This document shows, piece by piece, positions 7,556-16,694 of a DNA stretch of 46,246 nucleotides (position 1 is its first letter; every line of letters begins with the position of its first letter). Made by a program: the position numbers and the translations under genes. This DNA is from Candidatus Helarchaeota archaeon. Its GTDB lineage: Archaea > Asgardarchaeota > Lokiarchaeia > Helarchaeales > HEL-GB-A. The notes under the pieces were generated by a model, which was not told the origin of the DNA, made no database searches, and was given only the letters and a program-made list of their open reading frames with translations. The DNA lies in the NCBI GenBank assembly GCA_016840125.1, contig JAEOSY010000049.1:1-46246 (forward strand). The letters run 5' to 3'.

Positions 7556-8386
7556 ATGGTACAATTAAAGAATTTAGGATCCGTTAAAATCCCGAAGAGA
7601 GCAAATGTATATCTACATAATGTAGCTCATCTTTTGGAATCGTATCTTAAAGAACGCTTAATTTCGATTATAATGTTTGGATCTCTCGTAAAAGGCTATT
7701 CCACCAAAGTAAGTGATGCGGATATCTTGATCATCATCTCAGACGATTGTACAAAAAAAGAAATTAATTATCTTCACCGCCTTATCATGGCTTACGAAAT
7801 TAAATCTAATTATTTAGTTCCCCCGAGGGGTTTAGTCTCTCGAATTCTTTACAGTGTTGATAAATCAACCGGGATGTTCATATCGCATTTCATTGCTCGG
7901 AAAAAGGATTTTTTGAAAGGAAATTTTGCCCAAACATTTCAAGTCAATAAATTAATAGCTAAAGTCTTGGCTCCAAATGAGATTGTTTTTGGGAGTGTCC
8001 TTTGTCGAGCGAAGGTTGTTTATGGCCAAGATATCATTAAAGAGGCGAATTTCCCAAATGTATCAATGATGCAACTCTTTAAGAGTATCTTGATGAACAT
8101 GATTACAAGTCTATCAGTACTTTTTATTTTTCCCTTAACCAAACGTGCTACTCTTTACGAGATGGAAACAGCAAAATGGAGTTTATTGGCGGCATATTAT
8201 TACGTCAAACACGATTCTCCACCTTTGCCAACACTCCTTAAATTCTTTCTAGATCACAATATTTCTTCAAAATATGTTAAAAGATGGATCTTCCTCCGAA
8301 ATAACTACCGCCCAGATCATAAATTTGGTTTTACAACACCACTTAATATTCTGAAAATACATGCTGCCGTCCTAAAACAAAGATAA
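7556..8386 (+). CDS. nucleotidyltransferase-fold protein
   Basis: A 276-residue protein whose residues about 35-60 carry the DNA polymerase beta-type motif: FGSLVKGYSTKVSDADILII, meaning GS, then a DxD metal-binding pair. This marks the minimal nucleotidyltransferase superfamily, which transfers NMP to proteins, RNA or small molecules. The C-terminal 150 residues are mostly helical and may be a HEPN-like or substrate-binding domain, but no RX4-6H motif is clear. The substrate is unknown. Start ATG follows CAGGAGTGG. It is transcribed alone and divergently from the RING-like membrane gene, and is larger than the usual ~100-residue MNT antitoxin. Confidence 0.8.
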   Translation: MVQLKNLGSVKIPKRANVYLHNVAHLLESYLKERLISIIMFGSLVKGYSTKVSDADILIIISDDCTKKEINYLHRLIMAYEIKSNYLVPPRGLVSRILYSVDKSTGMFISHFIARKKDFLKGNFAQTFQVNKLIAKVLAPNEIVFGSVLCRAKVVYGQDIIKEANFPNVSMMQLFKSILMNMITSLSVLFIFPLTKRATLYEMETAKWSLLAAYYYVKHDSPPLPTLLKFFLDHNISSKYVKRWIFLRNNYRPDHKFGFTTPLNILKIHAAVLKQR

Positions 8387-8409
8387 AAAATTGTGAATGC
8401 CGCGTTCTG

Positions 8410-8604
8410 CTACTCTTCGTCTGCTTCTGAATAAAACCATCCTTGTTTTTCAAAATTTTCTAGAATTTCTTCAACTTTTTCTTCAGACATATTTAGTTTT
8501 TTAGCGATTTCGTCCGGATATACCCCTTTATCCCCCGAATTGACTACCTCCGCTAGCACTGCGCGCTCCTCTTCAGATAAATCTTTATCGGGTTCTTCAG
8601 CCAT
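8410..8604 (-). CDS. small winged-helix protein
   Basis: A 64-residue acidic protein. Residues 9-58 form the helix-helix-turn-helix plus wing pattern: SEEERAVLAEVV, then YPDEIAKKLNMSEEKVEEIL, then FEKQGWFY. It looks like a stand-alone winged-helix regulator or a component of a larger complex. The acidic charge is unusual for a DNA binder, so protein-protein contact is possible. It converges with the nucleotidyltransferase gene, 23 bases apart. Confidence 0.7.
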   Translation of the reverse strand: MAEEPDKDLSEEERAVLAEVVNSGDKGVYPDEIAKKLNMSEEKVEEILENFEKQGWFYSEADEE

Positions 8605-8729
8605 TAACTCATCTCCATAGGTCCTTAAATGATAATTACCAATCCTAGTGGTGGTTTTTTAATGTAATTATTGTTTCGAAAGTACTTCCTAAAATAAGAA
8701 AAAGAAAGGATAAAGAGTGTAATTAGTAC

Positions 8730-8990
8730 CTATTCGCTCTTCTCACTAGGAATGTGCTTCCGCAGAGGGTCACATTTGCATGCATCCGCTGAGACACCTG
8801 CGAACATTAAAGCATCGGCGGCATCATCATAGATATCCTCATATTTTACAAATAATCCAGGGTTATTACCAATGGACTCTAGTACTTCCTTTAAATCGTT
8901 AATTCGTTTACTATCACATCCAGACTTTTCCACTTCCGCCATTAGTTCTGTAATAAGCTCTTTTGTTTCAGTTACGTTTTCTAAATTCAA
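8730..8990 (-). CDS. small acidic protein of unknown function
   Basis: This 86-residue protein is helical in its N-terminal half (TKELITELMAEVEKSG). The second half holds DAADALMFAGVSADACKCDP with a Cys-x-Cys pair (about Cys72 and Cys74). No family recognised. It begins with TTG: GGGTGA lies six bases before the TTG at 8990, and no ATG is available nearby. The 125-base spacer between it and the winged-helix gene is A/T-rich and shows no gene. Confidence 0.6.
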   Translation of the reverse strand: MNLENVTETKELITELMAEVEKSGCDSKRINDLKEVLESIGNNPGLFVKYEDIYDDAADALMFAGVSADACKCDPLRKHIPSEKSE

Positions 8991-9122
8991 GTATATTCAC
9001 CCTCAAATCAAATCCACTAAATTTTAGTGTGTTTAAACATTGATTTGCATTCTCAAATAGACATTGGCAACTTTCGCATATTTTGCTATAAAAAAGGAAA
9101 TTATTAGAGGTACTACTGGTAA

Positions 9123-10247
9123 TCACAAAGCGTCAAAGATTCCGTCTTCAATTAGTTTCTCCACGGTATTTTTAGAGGTTGAGATTACTAAAGCGTTAAA
9201 AGGTGGTTTTTCGAGAATTTCCGAGAGTTCCTCGTGGAAGAACCTACAGATCATATCGCAATGTTTATTTAGTTCCCTGACTTCATCAGCAATAATCAAA
9301 ACCTGATCAACAACATCAATTAAGATCAGCACAAGATCGGCTTCTATTGCCCCACCTTTCTGTAAAAGGTCGGGATCTTTTGCATCACCAATGATAATTG
9401 GTTCCTCATCAATCAAGTCTTCTACGCGGGGCCTGTCTTTTTCAATAATTTTATAGTTGATTCCTCGTTGTTTTAGGTTGCTAAATAGCCTTCGGGCAGT
9501 ATTGTTGCACCCAATTATTAGCATATTCTTTACATTAAATCTATCTATCTCTGTTAAGATAACTTCAGCAGCATATTTTGAAGTGGAGATAGTCGTGCAG
9601 CCCAATTGTTTTTCTAATATTTTCGCTAATGAATCATCGAAACATCTGCATACAATCTTACACGTTTTATTCACATCTCTCACGAGATTTGTTGCAATAA
9701 CCAGGATTTCAAGGTCATTTTCTGTACAGATCACTAGCTTTGCATCTTTGACACTGCCATCTTCAAGGACCTCCTTCTCCAATGCACGTTTGACAACTAG
9801 GGGTTCTTCATCTTCAATAAGCTCTTTAAGTAATTCCTCATCCTCATCAATGATAACATAGTTTTTCTCATTCTCAATCAGATATTCACGAATTCGCTGT
9901 CCTAAATGGGAAAATCCAAGGATTATTGCATGGCCTGACATATTTCGTGAAAGTGCTAAGCAAGTTTGCTTAGGATGGTATTTTCTAAAGAGTTCCACGG
10001 TGACCAGAGTTAAGATTAAACCGAAAATTAGAAAGCCAGACATGGTAGGATAAAAAAACTCATATCCATTATCTAGAGTTCGGAAATAAAAGGTATATTC
10101 AAGAGCTATTGTGGTATCTCCGCTATATTTCGCTAGAAAGACAAAATAGTTGACAATAAACCATAGTACTAAGATTGTAATGGCAAACCAGTTCTGTCTT
10201 AATATAATTCTAAGCTTCGTTAATTGTTTCTTCATAATATTCCCCAT
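9123..10247 (-). CDS. two-RCK (TrkA-N) membrane protein with channel-like N-terminus lacking a K+ selectivity filter
   Basis: This 374-residue protein starts with two transmembrane helices (about 15-36 and 64-90) linked by a short loop, like a two-TM potassium channel. The loop has no T-x-G-Y/F-G filter: it reads TTIALEYTFYFRTLDNGYEF. Two Rossmann TrkA-N/RCK domains follow. The first has GFSHLG in HAIILGFSHLGQRIREYL; the second has a weaker GCNNTA. Each has acidic residues after the second strand (IIDEDEEL and IIEKDRP), as in NAD(H)-binding RCK domains. It may be a regulatory or transport subunit, or a diverged pore. An ATG four codons in (10235) is an alternative start. Confidence 0.82.
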   Translation of the reverse strand: MGNIMKKQLTKLRIILRQNWFAITILVLWFIVNYFVFLAKYSGDTTIALEYTFYFRTLDNGYEFFYPTMSGFLIFGLILTLVTVELFRKYHPKQTCLALSRNMSGHAIILGFSHLGQRIREYLIENEKNYVIIDEDEELLKELIEDEEPLVVKRALEKEVLEDGSVKDAKLVICTENDLEILVIATNLVRDVNKTCKIVCRCFDDSLAKILEKQLGCTTISTSKYAAEVILTEIDRFNVKNMLIIGCNNTARRLFSNLKQRGINYKIIEKDRPRVEDLIDEEPIIIGDAKDPDLLQKGGAIEADLVLILIDVVDQVLIIADEVRELNKHCDMICRFFHEELSEILEKPPFNALVISTSKNTVEKLIEDGIFDAL

Positions 10248-10319
10248 CCAAGGAGATCTAGAAAATTCTAGTATTTAATGTTATATATTTTCATAAAAAA
10301 AGGAGGTATTTGGTTTTGC

Positions 10320-10778
10320 TTATTTCAGCATTAAAATAGTCGCTTCACCCACAGTGGCTTCCTGTCCGTTAGCACTTGAATCTTTGACACAGTTATCAAT
10401 GATAACAGTAGTTTTAATTTTCAAAAATTTGAGTTTGCCTTCTTTTTTTGTGTATTTCTCTAGTACTTCTGCGTGTGCTGAGACGGTATCACCGTGATGG
10501 ATGGGTGCCTTGAATCGTACAGTCTGACCACCATAAATACAACCAGGACCAGGTAATTTCATCCCTAGTACGGCGGAGATGAACCCAACACTTAAAGCAC
10601 CATGGCAGATACGCCCACCAAATTGTGTCTTTTTAGCATATTCCTCATCGACATGCATAGGATTGTAATCTCCAGTAATCCCAGCAAATAAGTAGTCATC
10701 CGACTCCGAAACTGTTTTCGTGAAGACAGCTGAGTCTCCAACATTAATTTCGTCCCATGTTTTTTCTTCATAAGGCAT
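10320..10778 (-). CDS. MaoC-like (R)-enoyl-CoA hydratase
   Basis: A 152-residue hot-dog fold protein. It has the MaoC/PhaJ hydratase-2 motif with catalytic Asp and His in GDYNPMHVDEEYAKKT, followed by GGRICHGALSVGFISAVLG, which holds the usual glycine-rich segment. The predicted reaction is reversible hydration of trans-2-enoyl-CoA to (R)-3-hydroxyacyl-CoA. It fits with the acyl-CoA dehydrogenase and CoA-transferase pair elsewhere in the window, though it is not linked in an operon. AAGGAGCGAG precedes the ATG. A frame-shifted overlapping frame is a shadow. Confidence 0.9.
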   Translation of the reverse strand: MPYEEKTWDEINVGDSAVFTKTVSESDDYLFAGITGDYNPMHVDEEYAKKTQFGGRICHGALSVGFISAVLGMKLPGPGCIYGGQTVRFKAPIHHGDTVSAHAEVLEKYTKKEGKLKFLKIKTTVIIDNCVKDSSANGQEATVGEATILMLK

Positions 10779-10924
10779 TTTTTTTCTCGCTCCTTAAGAT
10801 TTTCAAACAATTTATTCAGTTTTTCTAACGTCTTTTCTTGGTTAAGAAAAATTTTTCGCTACAAAAGTCTTACTTATAAATAAGCAAGACCATTACCTTC
10901 AAGATCAATTTACGTAGGGTTTGA

Positions 10925-12613
10925 ATGATGAAGAGGTATCCAAGTATTGACTTTTTACGCGGTTTTTCAATATTTCTAATGATTTATCTACACACCTTAA
11001 TGCGTTGGTTTGATCAGCCTGCATTGGTTGATTCTATAAATGCAGGTACGGCGCCATTAGTTTTAGTTGTAATTATGGTGGTCAGTCTTTTCTTAGGAGG
11101 GTGGGCAGGATTCTTCCTACTAATATCAGCAATAGGAAACATGATTTCAATGTCAAAAGGGCTCGAACGGGGTCAAAGCTCTAAGGATTTGATAATGAAG
11201 CAGATAATGGGAGGGATTTTATTACTAATATTTGCCTACCTCGCCGAGGGAGTTATTGGGTATCATGGAGCTCTCGGAGATCTTTTAGTTGGAAAGGCAG
11301 ACTGGCTTCAACTGATTTTTCATCGGGGATACCATATGGAAACAATCCATGCAGTGGCATGGTGTGTGATTATCAATGGGATTGTTCAGGGGATACTGTC
11401 CCGGAATGGAGGACATAAAAAAATTAAGAGAAATATGATGATATACGCGGTTTTAGCAATTATTGTTATAGTAGCAACTCAATTCGTGTGGTGGGGTTTT
11501 GATGCAAGTGTGGGCGGAAGCTTTGCACAAGGAATTAATCCCATGACGGGTGTCGAATGGTATAGAGGGCATTTGTTATACGCGGATCCCTTAACAAATA
11601 TTCTTCGGATATTTCAAGCACCTCTTGCTGGACAGGTTGAACCACTATTTCCTTTTCTCGCTGTATCTTTTATTGGTAGTATAGTAGGTATTTACATAAT
11701 AAAACAAAAAAATGAACCCGGCCCGAAGAGTACCAAGCCAATAAAGAGAGGAATATTACTAGGGTTTATTCTGGCGATAGTAGGGTTGTTTTTTGTAGTC
11801 ATATTGCTCCTTACATCAACTGGAGGGGACTTTTTTGGTGATACTTTAAATTTACTGAGCTGGGGCTTTGATGTCACCAAAATAAATTTTGAAATGAATA
11901 TTATGTGGCTCCCATGGTTTGTTATGGTAACGGGTTCCCAAATTGGTGCAATACTATTGGTAATTAGGCTCGTGGAATATAGTGGAAGGGCAGAGGGCTT
12001 TGCGAAGAGAACCTTATTTTTTAGAAGATTCGGTTTTGTCGCTTTTTCAGTTTATACTTTTCAGTTCTTTGACGTAATACCCGTATTTTTATTGACATTA
12101 ATACCTGGTATACCCAGTTATGGATTGCAGATATTTGATCCTATTATGATTTGGGTTGCAATGTTGTTAATTATTGTGTTTTGGTATGTAATCCTCGCAT
12201 TATGGGAGAAGGTGAATTATGCTTTTGGTATGGAATGGTTTATCGCAAAACTCTCAGTAATCTTAATCCCAATTAAAAAGCGATCAAAAAAGGAGGGGCT
12301 TCCTTGGTGGAAGACACAAAGGTTAGATCCTGAAGCCTCGCTTCATAAAGCAGAATGGATAGATATTGTACTGAAATCTGAAATAGATCACGAAAATTTG
12401 AGGGAATCTAAGCTCGCTTTTAAAATAGCGTTATGTGGGCTGATTTTCTTCCCTGCGGCCTTTATCTCAATTTTCTTGGCGAGATGGTCAAGGAAAACCG
12501 AACTTGATAATAAATACAATAAAAGAGCACGAATAATTGGGTGGATAGGTATAATTATAACAGTGGTAATCTTGGTTGTTGTTTCGATCTTTACAACTGC
12601 ACTTCTAGCCTAA
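10925..12613 (+). CDS. DUF1624/HGSNAT-like integral membrane protein (putative acyltransferase)
   Basis: A 562-residue polytopic protein with about 10-12 transmembrane helices. Its N-terminus, RYPSIDFLRGFSIFLMIYLH, is the signature of the DUF1624/heparan-alpha-glucosaminide N-acetyltransferase-like and DUF418 membrane families, which are thought to move acyl groups across the membrane onto sugars. Arg10 and the conserved helix-1 His are present. The C-terminal 120 residues include a soluble stretch and a final pair of helices resembling a DUF4190-like tail (PAAFISIFLARWSRKTE). Substrate unknown. Two ATGs lie in tandem at the start; either may serve. It ends 10 bases from the convergent gene. 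Confidence 0.75.
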   Translation: MMKRYPSIDFLRGFSIFLMIYLHTLMRWFDQPALVDSINAGTAPLVLVVIMVVSLFLGGWAGFFLLISAIGNMISMSKGLERGQSSKDLIMKQIMGGILLLIFAYLAEGVIGYHGALGDLLVGKADWLQLIFHRGYHMETIHAVAWCVIINGIVQGILSRNGGHKKIKRNMMIYAVLAIIVIVATQFVWWGFDASVGGSFAQGINPMTGVEWYRGHLLYADPLTNILRIFQAPLAGQVEPLFPFLAVSFIGSIVGIYIIKQKNEPGPKSTKPIKRGILLGFILAIVGLFFVVILLLTSTGGDFFGDTLNLLSWGFDVTKINFEMNIMWLPWFVMVTGSQIGAILLVIRLVEYSGRAEGFAKRTLFFRRFGFVAFSVYTFQFFDVIPVFLLTLIPGIPSYGLQIFDPIMIWVAMLLIIVFWYVILALWEKVNYAFGMEWFIAKLSVILIPIKKRSKKEGLPWWKTQRLDPEASLHKAEWIDIVLKSEIDHENLRESKLAFKIALCGLIFFPAAFISIFLARWSRKTELDNKYNKRARIIGWIGIIITVVILVVVSIFTTALLA

Positions 12614-12623
12614 AGATATATAA

Positions 12624-13382
12624 TTAAAAATCCTCAGTAATCGTAGGCCGCCACCGTCGTTCGATTGACCTCGCTAAATGTGATTTCGTAAAAGACCCAA
12701 GCAAAATTTTATGCGGAATTCCGATAAAGGTGCTGATATCTTCGGTTTCAGGGTCGATGAGCCAAACTGTTGCCTTTGTTAAAAGAATTTGATTGGAAAA
12801 CTCTTGATAGAACTGAATGAAAGGCGCAACATTTGTTCCTGGAGGAATTATCAAAGCATCATTTGGAGTTAAATTTAATGAAGGAAGTATCTTGCGCAAT
12901 TCCAAAACAGAACAAAAAAGGGAACATTTTAAATCGATATTATCTGAAGTTGCAATAATCAGTTTCAAGGAGGATTCTTTAACAGAATAATTTGCTTTAT
13001 GAAGTAATGTGGAAACAATGGTCTGTAGATGTCCTAATTTCATTTGGCAAGCTTCAAGGTAAGCTTGTTCAAGGAGATCTTCAGATACTGCAAAGGTATG
13101 GGAGTGGTAAAATATTATCTGCTGGTATTCTAATTTTTCGTGAAGTATAGGAGCGAGAATTGAAGAGGGAATTCCTGAAGTCGCACTTAAAAAAATGAAT
13201 TGTAAAAGTGGGTACTCATGGCAATTTTCACATTGTTGTTGTTCATCCTTTGAAAACCCATGAGTCTCAATTAACTCCCTGATTTTTAAACGAAGCGCTA
13301 GCCGTGAAATTAATTTCTTTTCATTTAAATATATACTCAAATTTTTGAAAAGTTTGCTTAATTTGGATTCTAGATTTGACAT
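12624..13382 (-). CDS. hypothetical protein
   Basis: This 252-residue protein has a helical N-terminus (MSNLESKLSKLFKNLSIYLN), then CENCHEYPL with a CxxC pair, and a C-terminal alpha/beta region ending in a basic segment (ARSIERRWRP). WLIDPETEDISTFIG looks like a core strand pair. No family recognised. A start 14 codons further upstream would overlap the synthase gene. The ATG at 13382 lies 13 bases after that gene's stop and follows GGGCTGAAG, so it is chosen. It is probably translated from the same message as the synthase. Confidence 0.6.
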   Translation of the reverse strand: MSNLESKLSKLFKNLSIYLNEKKLISRLALRLKIRELIETHGFSKDEQQQCENCHEYPLLQFIFLSATSGIPSSILAPILHEKLEYQQIIFYHSHTFAVSEDLLEQAYLEACQMKLGHLQTIVSTLLHKANYSVKESSLKLIIATSDNIDLKCSLFCSVLELRKILPSLNLTPNDALIIPPGTNVAPFIQFYQEFSNQILLTKATVWLIDPETEDISTFIGIPHKILLGSFTKSHLARSIERRWRPTITEDF

Positions 13383-13395
13383 CTTCAGCCCAAAT

Positions 13396-14733
13396 TTAAT
13401 AAATTTGGCCGTAGAGGCGTTCATCTTTTGGCTTTTTCCCCGTCACATCTTCAACTATTTTCCAAAATTCAGGGGGTTCTAATCCAGAATAAGCTTTGGT
13501 TATTTGTTCCTTTATAGCTTTCATCGTTTTCAGGGACTCTTCTTTTGTCAGAAGACCTGGACGGTTCTTTATTCGTTGTAAAACTTCGTAGATCTCTTGA
13601 TCTGTGACTTGAAGACCTCCAATTTTAAGGATATATTTTATTGTAGCGCGACCAGAGAATTTCCCCATGTAAAATTTTCGTTTACGTCCTACAAGTTTTG
13701 GAGAAAAAGGTTCAATAGTAATCGGTCCTCCAGAAAGAATTGCATGAATGTGAAGGCCGGATTCATGGGAGAAAGAGTTCACTCCAACAATTGCTTTATG
13801 AGTTGAAAGTGGTAACCCAAAATAGGCTTCAACAAGGTTGGCTAATTCATATAACTTCTCGAGATTGATAGTTTTTATCCCATAAATGAATTGCAAACTT
13901 GTAACTAACTCCTCCAAAGGAGTATTTCCTGCACGTTCGCCATATCCATTTATACATACATGGGGATAATTTGCCCCCTCTTCAAGTGCCGCAAGCGTAT
14001 TTGCATGAGCAAGCCCTAAATCATTATGGCAATGTATTGATAATGGAATTCCACCAAGTTCATCTAAATAGTTCTTCAAAACACGGATGAAATGTCTCAT
14101 AGCAACAGGTCCCATATATCCAACAGTATCAGCAATAACTATTTTGTCCGCTCCTGCTTCAATGCCAATTTTACAAAATTGTTTTAGGTTCTCAAATGAG
14201 GTTCTAGTTGCGTCCATTAGGACAAAATCGGTGATTATTCCGTGATCCTTTGAATACTGAATCGCGCTAGAAATATCTTCAAAGGCTTCTGTAAGGGATT
14301 TTCGTATTACTAATTCGAGAGCTAAATCACTCACCGGATAAAAAATGGGTATTTCAGGAATGTCACATGCAAGACATGCATCTATATCCATTTTCACAGT
14401 TCTAGCTGGTGCTGCTAACTTCGTATGCGAAAATTTCTCCCGCGCAAGAGTTTTAACTGCTACTTTTTCGTCCTCACTTACTGCAGGATATCCAACAGCA
14501 ATAACATCAACTCTAATCTCATCCAACAATTTTGCGATGTCAATTTTTTCATTAGTTGTCAGCGAAACTCCGGGAGTCTGCTCACCATCCCGTAATGTTT
14601 CATCCCATACATAAATTTTGGATGGCATCTTGGAGGGACGAAGCTCTTCAAGGGCATTATAGTTAACTAATAGATCGGTCCTTTGAAATCGGTTTAGGTC
14701 ATTCCGGTTTTTGGAATTATTTGCATTTGACAT
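13396..14733 (-). CDS. 2-isopropylmalate / homocitrate synthase family enzyme
   Basis: This 445-residue Claisen-condensing enzyme has a TIM barrel beginning DETLRDGEQTPGVSLT (metal-binding Asp and catalytic Arg). Further in are SIHCHNDLGLAHANTLAA (metal-binding His-x-His) and NGYGERAGNTPLEELV. FSHESGLHIHAIL and KFSGRATIKYIL belong to subdomains after the barrel. It lacks the C-terminal leucine-feedback LeuA dimer domain, like NifV, homocitrate and short isopropylmalate synthases. Since the window also holds a diaminopimelate lysine route, leucine synthesis or a homocitrate-type condensation is more likely than aminoadipate lysine synthesis. A TTG 13 codons upstream is possible; the ATG at 14733 follows GAGTGG. 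Confidence 0.85.
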   Translation of the reverse strand: MSNANNSKNRNDLNRFQRTDLLVNYNALEELRPSKMPSKIYVWDETLRDGEQTPGVSLTTNEKIDIAKLLDEIRVDVIAVGYPAVSEDEKVAVKTLAREKFSHTKLAAPARTVKMDIDACLACDIPEIPIFYPVSDLALELVIRKSLTEAFEDISSAIQYSKDHGIITDFVLMDATRTSFENLKQFCKIGIEAGADKIVIADTVGYMGPVAMRHFIRVLKNYLDELGGIPLSIHCHNDLGLAHANTLAALEEGANYPHVCINGYGERAGNTPLEELVTSLQFIYGIKTINLEKLYELANLVEAYFGLPLSTHKAIVGVNSFSHESGLHIHAILSGGPITIEPFSPKLVGRKRKFYMGKFSGRATIKYILKIGGLQVTDQEIYEVLQRIKNRPGLLTKEESLKTMKAIKEQITKAYSGLEPPEFWKIVEDVTGKKPKDERLYGQIY

Positions 14734-14945
14734 TTTAGCCACTCTTTCTAAGATAATCTTTGAATTGACCAATACAACATCGAATAAAAAAATATATTAC
14801 ATTCTCCAATTTTGAGGGGAGCTGTCTACGAGAAGAGTTAAATCAAGTCCTTTCGAAAGATAGTAAGCGAAATTAAAATATTCAATAGCTAATTTACCAT
14901 TCTATAAAATCCGGAAACGGTTTGGATGTAAAAGAGGTTGGTGAA

Positions 14946-15476
14946 ATGGAATCCGAGGAAAAAGTCTTTCGGTATAAAATGATTTTATTTGGTAATTCAG
15001 GTGTAGGTAAGAGCGCATTGGTAGAAAGGTTTGTAAATGATAGATTTGAGGACAGCTATCTTAGCACCCTAGGCTATAATGTGTATGAAAAATGGATAAC
15101 CCATGAAGGAAACAGTGTATCATTAATGATTTATGATATAGGCGGGCAGGAACGGTTCACAGAATTGCGCAGAAAATATGCTCAAGGAGCCAATACTGCA
15201 TTTATTGTCTATGACATTACAGATGAGCAATCATTTTCTAATTTGATAAACTGGAAAAAAGATATATTGGATTTTACGGGAGAAATTCCGTTCATCATTG
15301 TTGGTAATAAGAATGACCTGGAGGACGCACGTAAGATCCCAAAAGAATTTGCAATGAAATTCGCAACAGAATTAGGGGCTTTGAAATTCTTTGAGACGTC
15401 TGCAAAGACGGGGGAGGGCGTTGAAGATGCGTTCAAACAATTAGCTATTAAAACTTATGAGGTTCGGGCAGTTTAG
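14946..15476 (+). CDS. Rab/Ras-like small GTPase
   Basis: A 176-residue GTPase with all five G motifs: GNSGVGKS (16-23), switch-I Thr41, DIGGQE (64-69) with the catalytic Gln68 of Rab/Ras, NKND (121-124) and TSAK (151-154). The order and spacing are those of eukaryotic Rab/Ras proteins, a hallmark expansion of Asgard archaea. The C-terminus (YEVRAV) has no cysteine, so lipid anchoring by prenylation is unlikely. A TTG at 14922 is in frame, but AGAGGT lies eight bases before the ATG at 14946. Its stop codon overlaps that of the convergent 7-TM gene, whose cytoplasmic tail looks longin/roadblock-like and may be a partner. Confidence 0.93.
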   Translation: MESEEKVFRYKMILFGNSGVGKSALVERFVNDRFEDSYLSTLGYNVYEKWITHEGNSVSLMIYDIGGQERFTELRRKYAQGANTAFIVYDITDEQSFSNLINWKKDILDFTGEIPFIIVGNKNDLEDARKIPKEFAMKFATELGALKFFETSAKTGEGVEDAFKQLAIKTYEVRAV

Positions 15477-16594
15477 TTCTCATCCATACTTAGAAATGGA
15501 AAAGACTTCTTAACAAATTTAGAAGCACCTACAAAAGTCTTGACAGAACTATCCCAATTCTTCAACTCATTACTGTATGTTTCTATAAAATCTGCTGAGA
15601 AGTTCTTTAATCCATTCCGTAATATTTGAGAATCGTGGTCCGAAATTAAAGCAAATCCCAAATTTCCTTTAAAATTGAAAACAATTGTTCTATCAGGAAA
15701 TTGTAAAACTTGCGGAGGGGATTCTATACCTAATGCGTGTGTCATCATCGAAGATATCCCATAGATCGCCCCAGTTATCAGAGTTGATTGCTTTTCTGAA
15801 GCGGTATAAAATTTTTGATCAAAGAGCATGATACCATCCATATTGAACACAATAATTTGGAATACCTTCTGGGAAATCAAATAAATTGAATAGGGATTTA
15901 AGCTAAATCCTATAAATGATATTGACAAACCAATTGAAATAAATAACGGAAAAGACCCTCGGATTATAGTTCCAAGAAAAGGATCAACAATACTTACTAA
16001 AATTCCAGAGAGCGAAGAAGCAAATAATCCACAAATGGCTAAAACGATCCCGGTAAAGGCTATTTTAAATTGAAATTTTAATCGTTTATTAGTGGCTGCT
16101 CTGTAAATTGATATAAGGCCGCTAATTAAACGAAAAATAGTGAAAACTCCTAAGATCAGAATGAGTGATCTAATATAGAAATCCAAGTTAATAATCCAGG
16201 ATAAAAATTTGTCATCAAATTCTGGTATGACTTGTCCGGGAAGAAATAGAAGCGCAAAAATCGCGCCATTCAAAATCCCGAAGATAAATGCAATTCTTTT
16301 TCGGATCCTTCCAAATTCGATGTATTCGAGAAAAAATACGATTAAAAGAACTGGTATGAGCCCTAGAACTACTACAAGAATAAAACTCCATTGAGCAATT
16401 AATTGAAATTCGCTCGTGAGGGACATTACAAAGGCAAACAGAAATGAATCTATGGCGACAAAACAGACCACAAGAAAAAGAATGAAGGTTGCTCTGATTT
16501 TAGTTAGATTGTAAGAGCGCGCAACGAAAATTGCGAGAAGGGTTGATATAATACCAGCAATAATACCAAAAATAGTGGGAATCGTAAACATCAT
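15473..16594 (-). CDS. 7-TM protein with C-terminal longin/roadblock-like domain
   Basis: This 373-residue protein has seven predicted transmembrane helices in the first ~230 residues, like the 7-TM sensor modules of archaeal histidine kinases. No kinase follows. Instead a soluble domain (about 235-373) has the strand-strand-helix-strands-helix order of longin or roadblock/LC7 folds: IIVFNMDGIMLFDQKF, then a long helix STLITGAIYGISSMMTHAL, further strands, and a final helix. Such domains dock small GTPases in archaea and eukaryotes. Domain identity is inferred from pattern. It converges on the Rab-like GTPase gene, and the stop codons overlap. Confidence 0.7.
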   Translation of the reverse strand: MMFTIPTIFGIIAGIISTLLAIFVARSYNLTKIRATFILFLVVCFVAIDSFLFAFVMSLTSEFQLIAQWSFILVVVLGLIPVLLIVFFLEYIEFGRIRKRIAFIFGILNGAIFALLFLPGQVIPEFDDKFLSWIINLDFYIRSLILILGVFTIFRLISGLISIYRAATNKRLKFQFKIAFTGIVLAICGLFASSLSGILVSIVDPFLGTIIRGSFPLFISIGLSISFIGFSLNPYSIYLISQKVFQIIVFNMDGIMLFDQKFYTASEKQSTLITGAIYGISSMMTHALGIESPPQVLQFPDRTIVFNFKGNLGFALISDHDSQILRNGLKNFSADFIETYSNELKNWDSSVKTFVGASKFVKKSFPFLSMDEN

Positions 16595-16694
16595 GACTAT
16601 TATTTAGTTTTTTCTTTAAAACTTTAAAGACGAATGAAGTGTATCAAAAAATAAAAAAGAAAATTTGTCATTTTAGAATTCGTTAAATTAGTTT

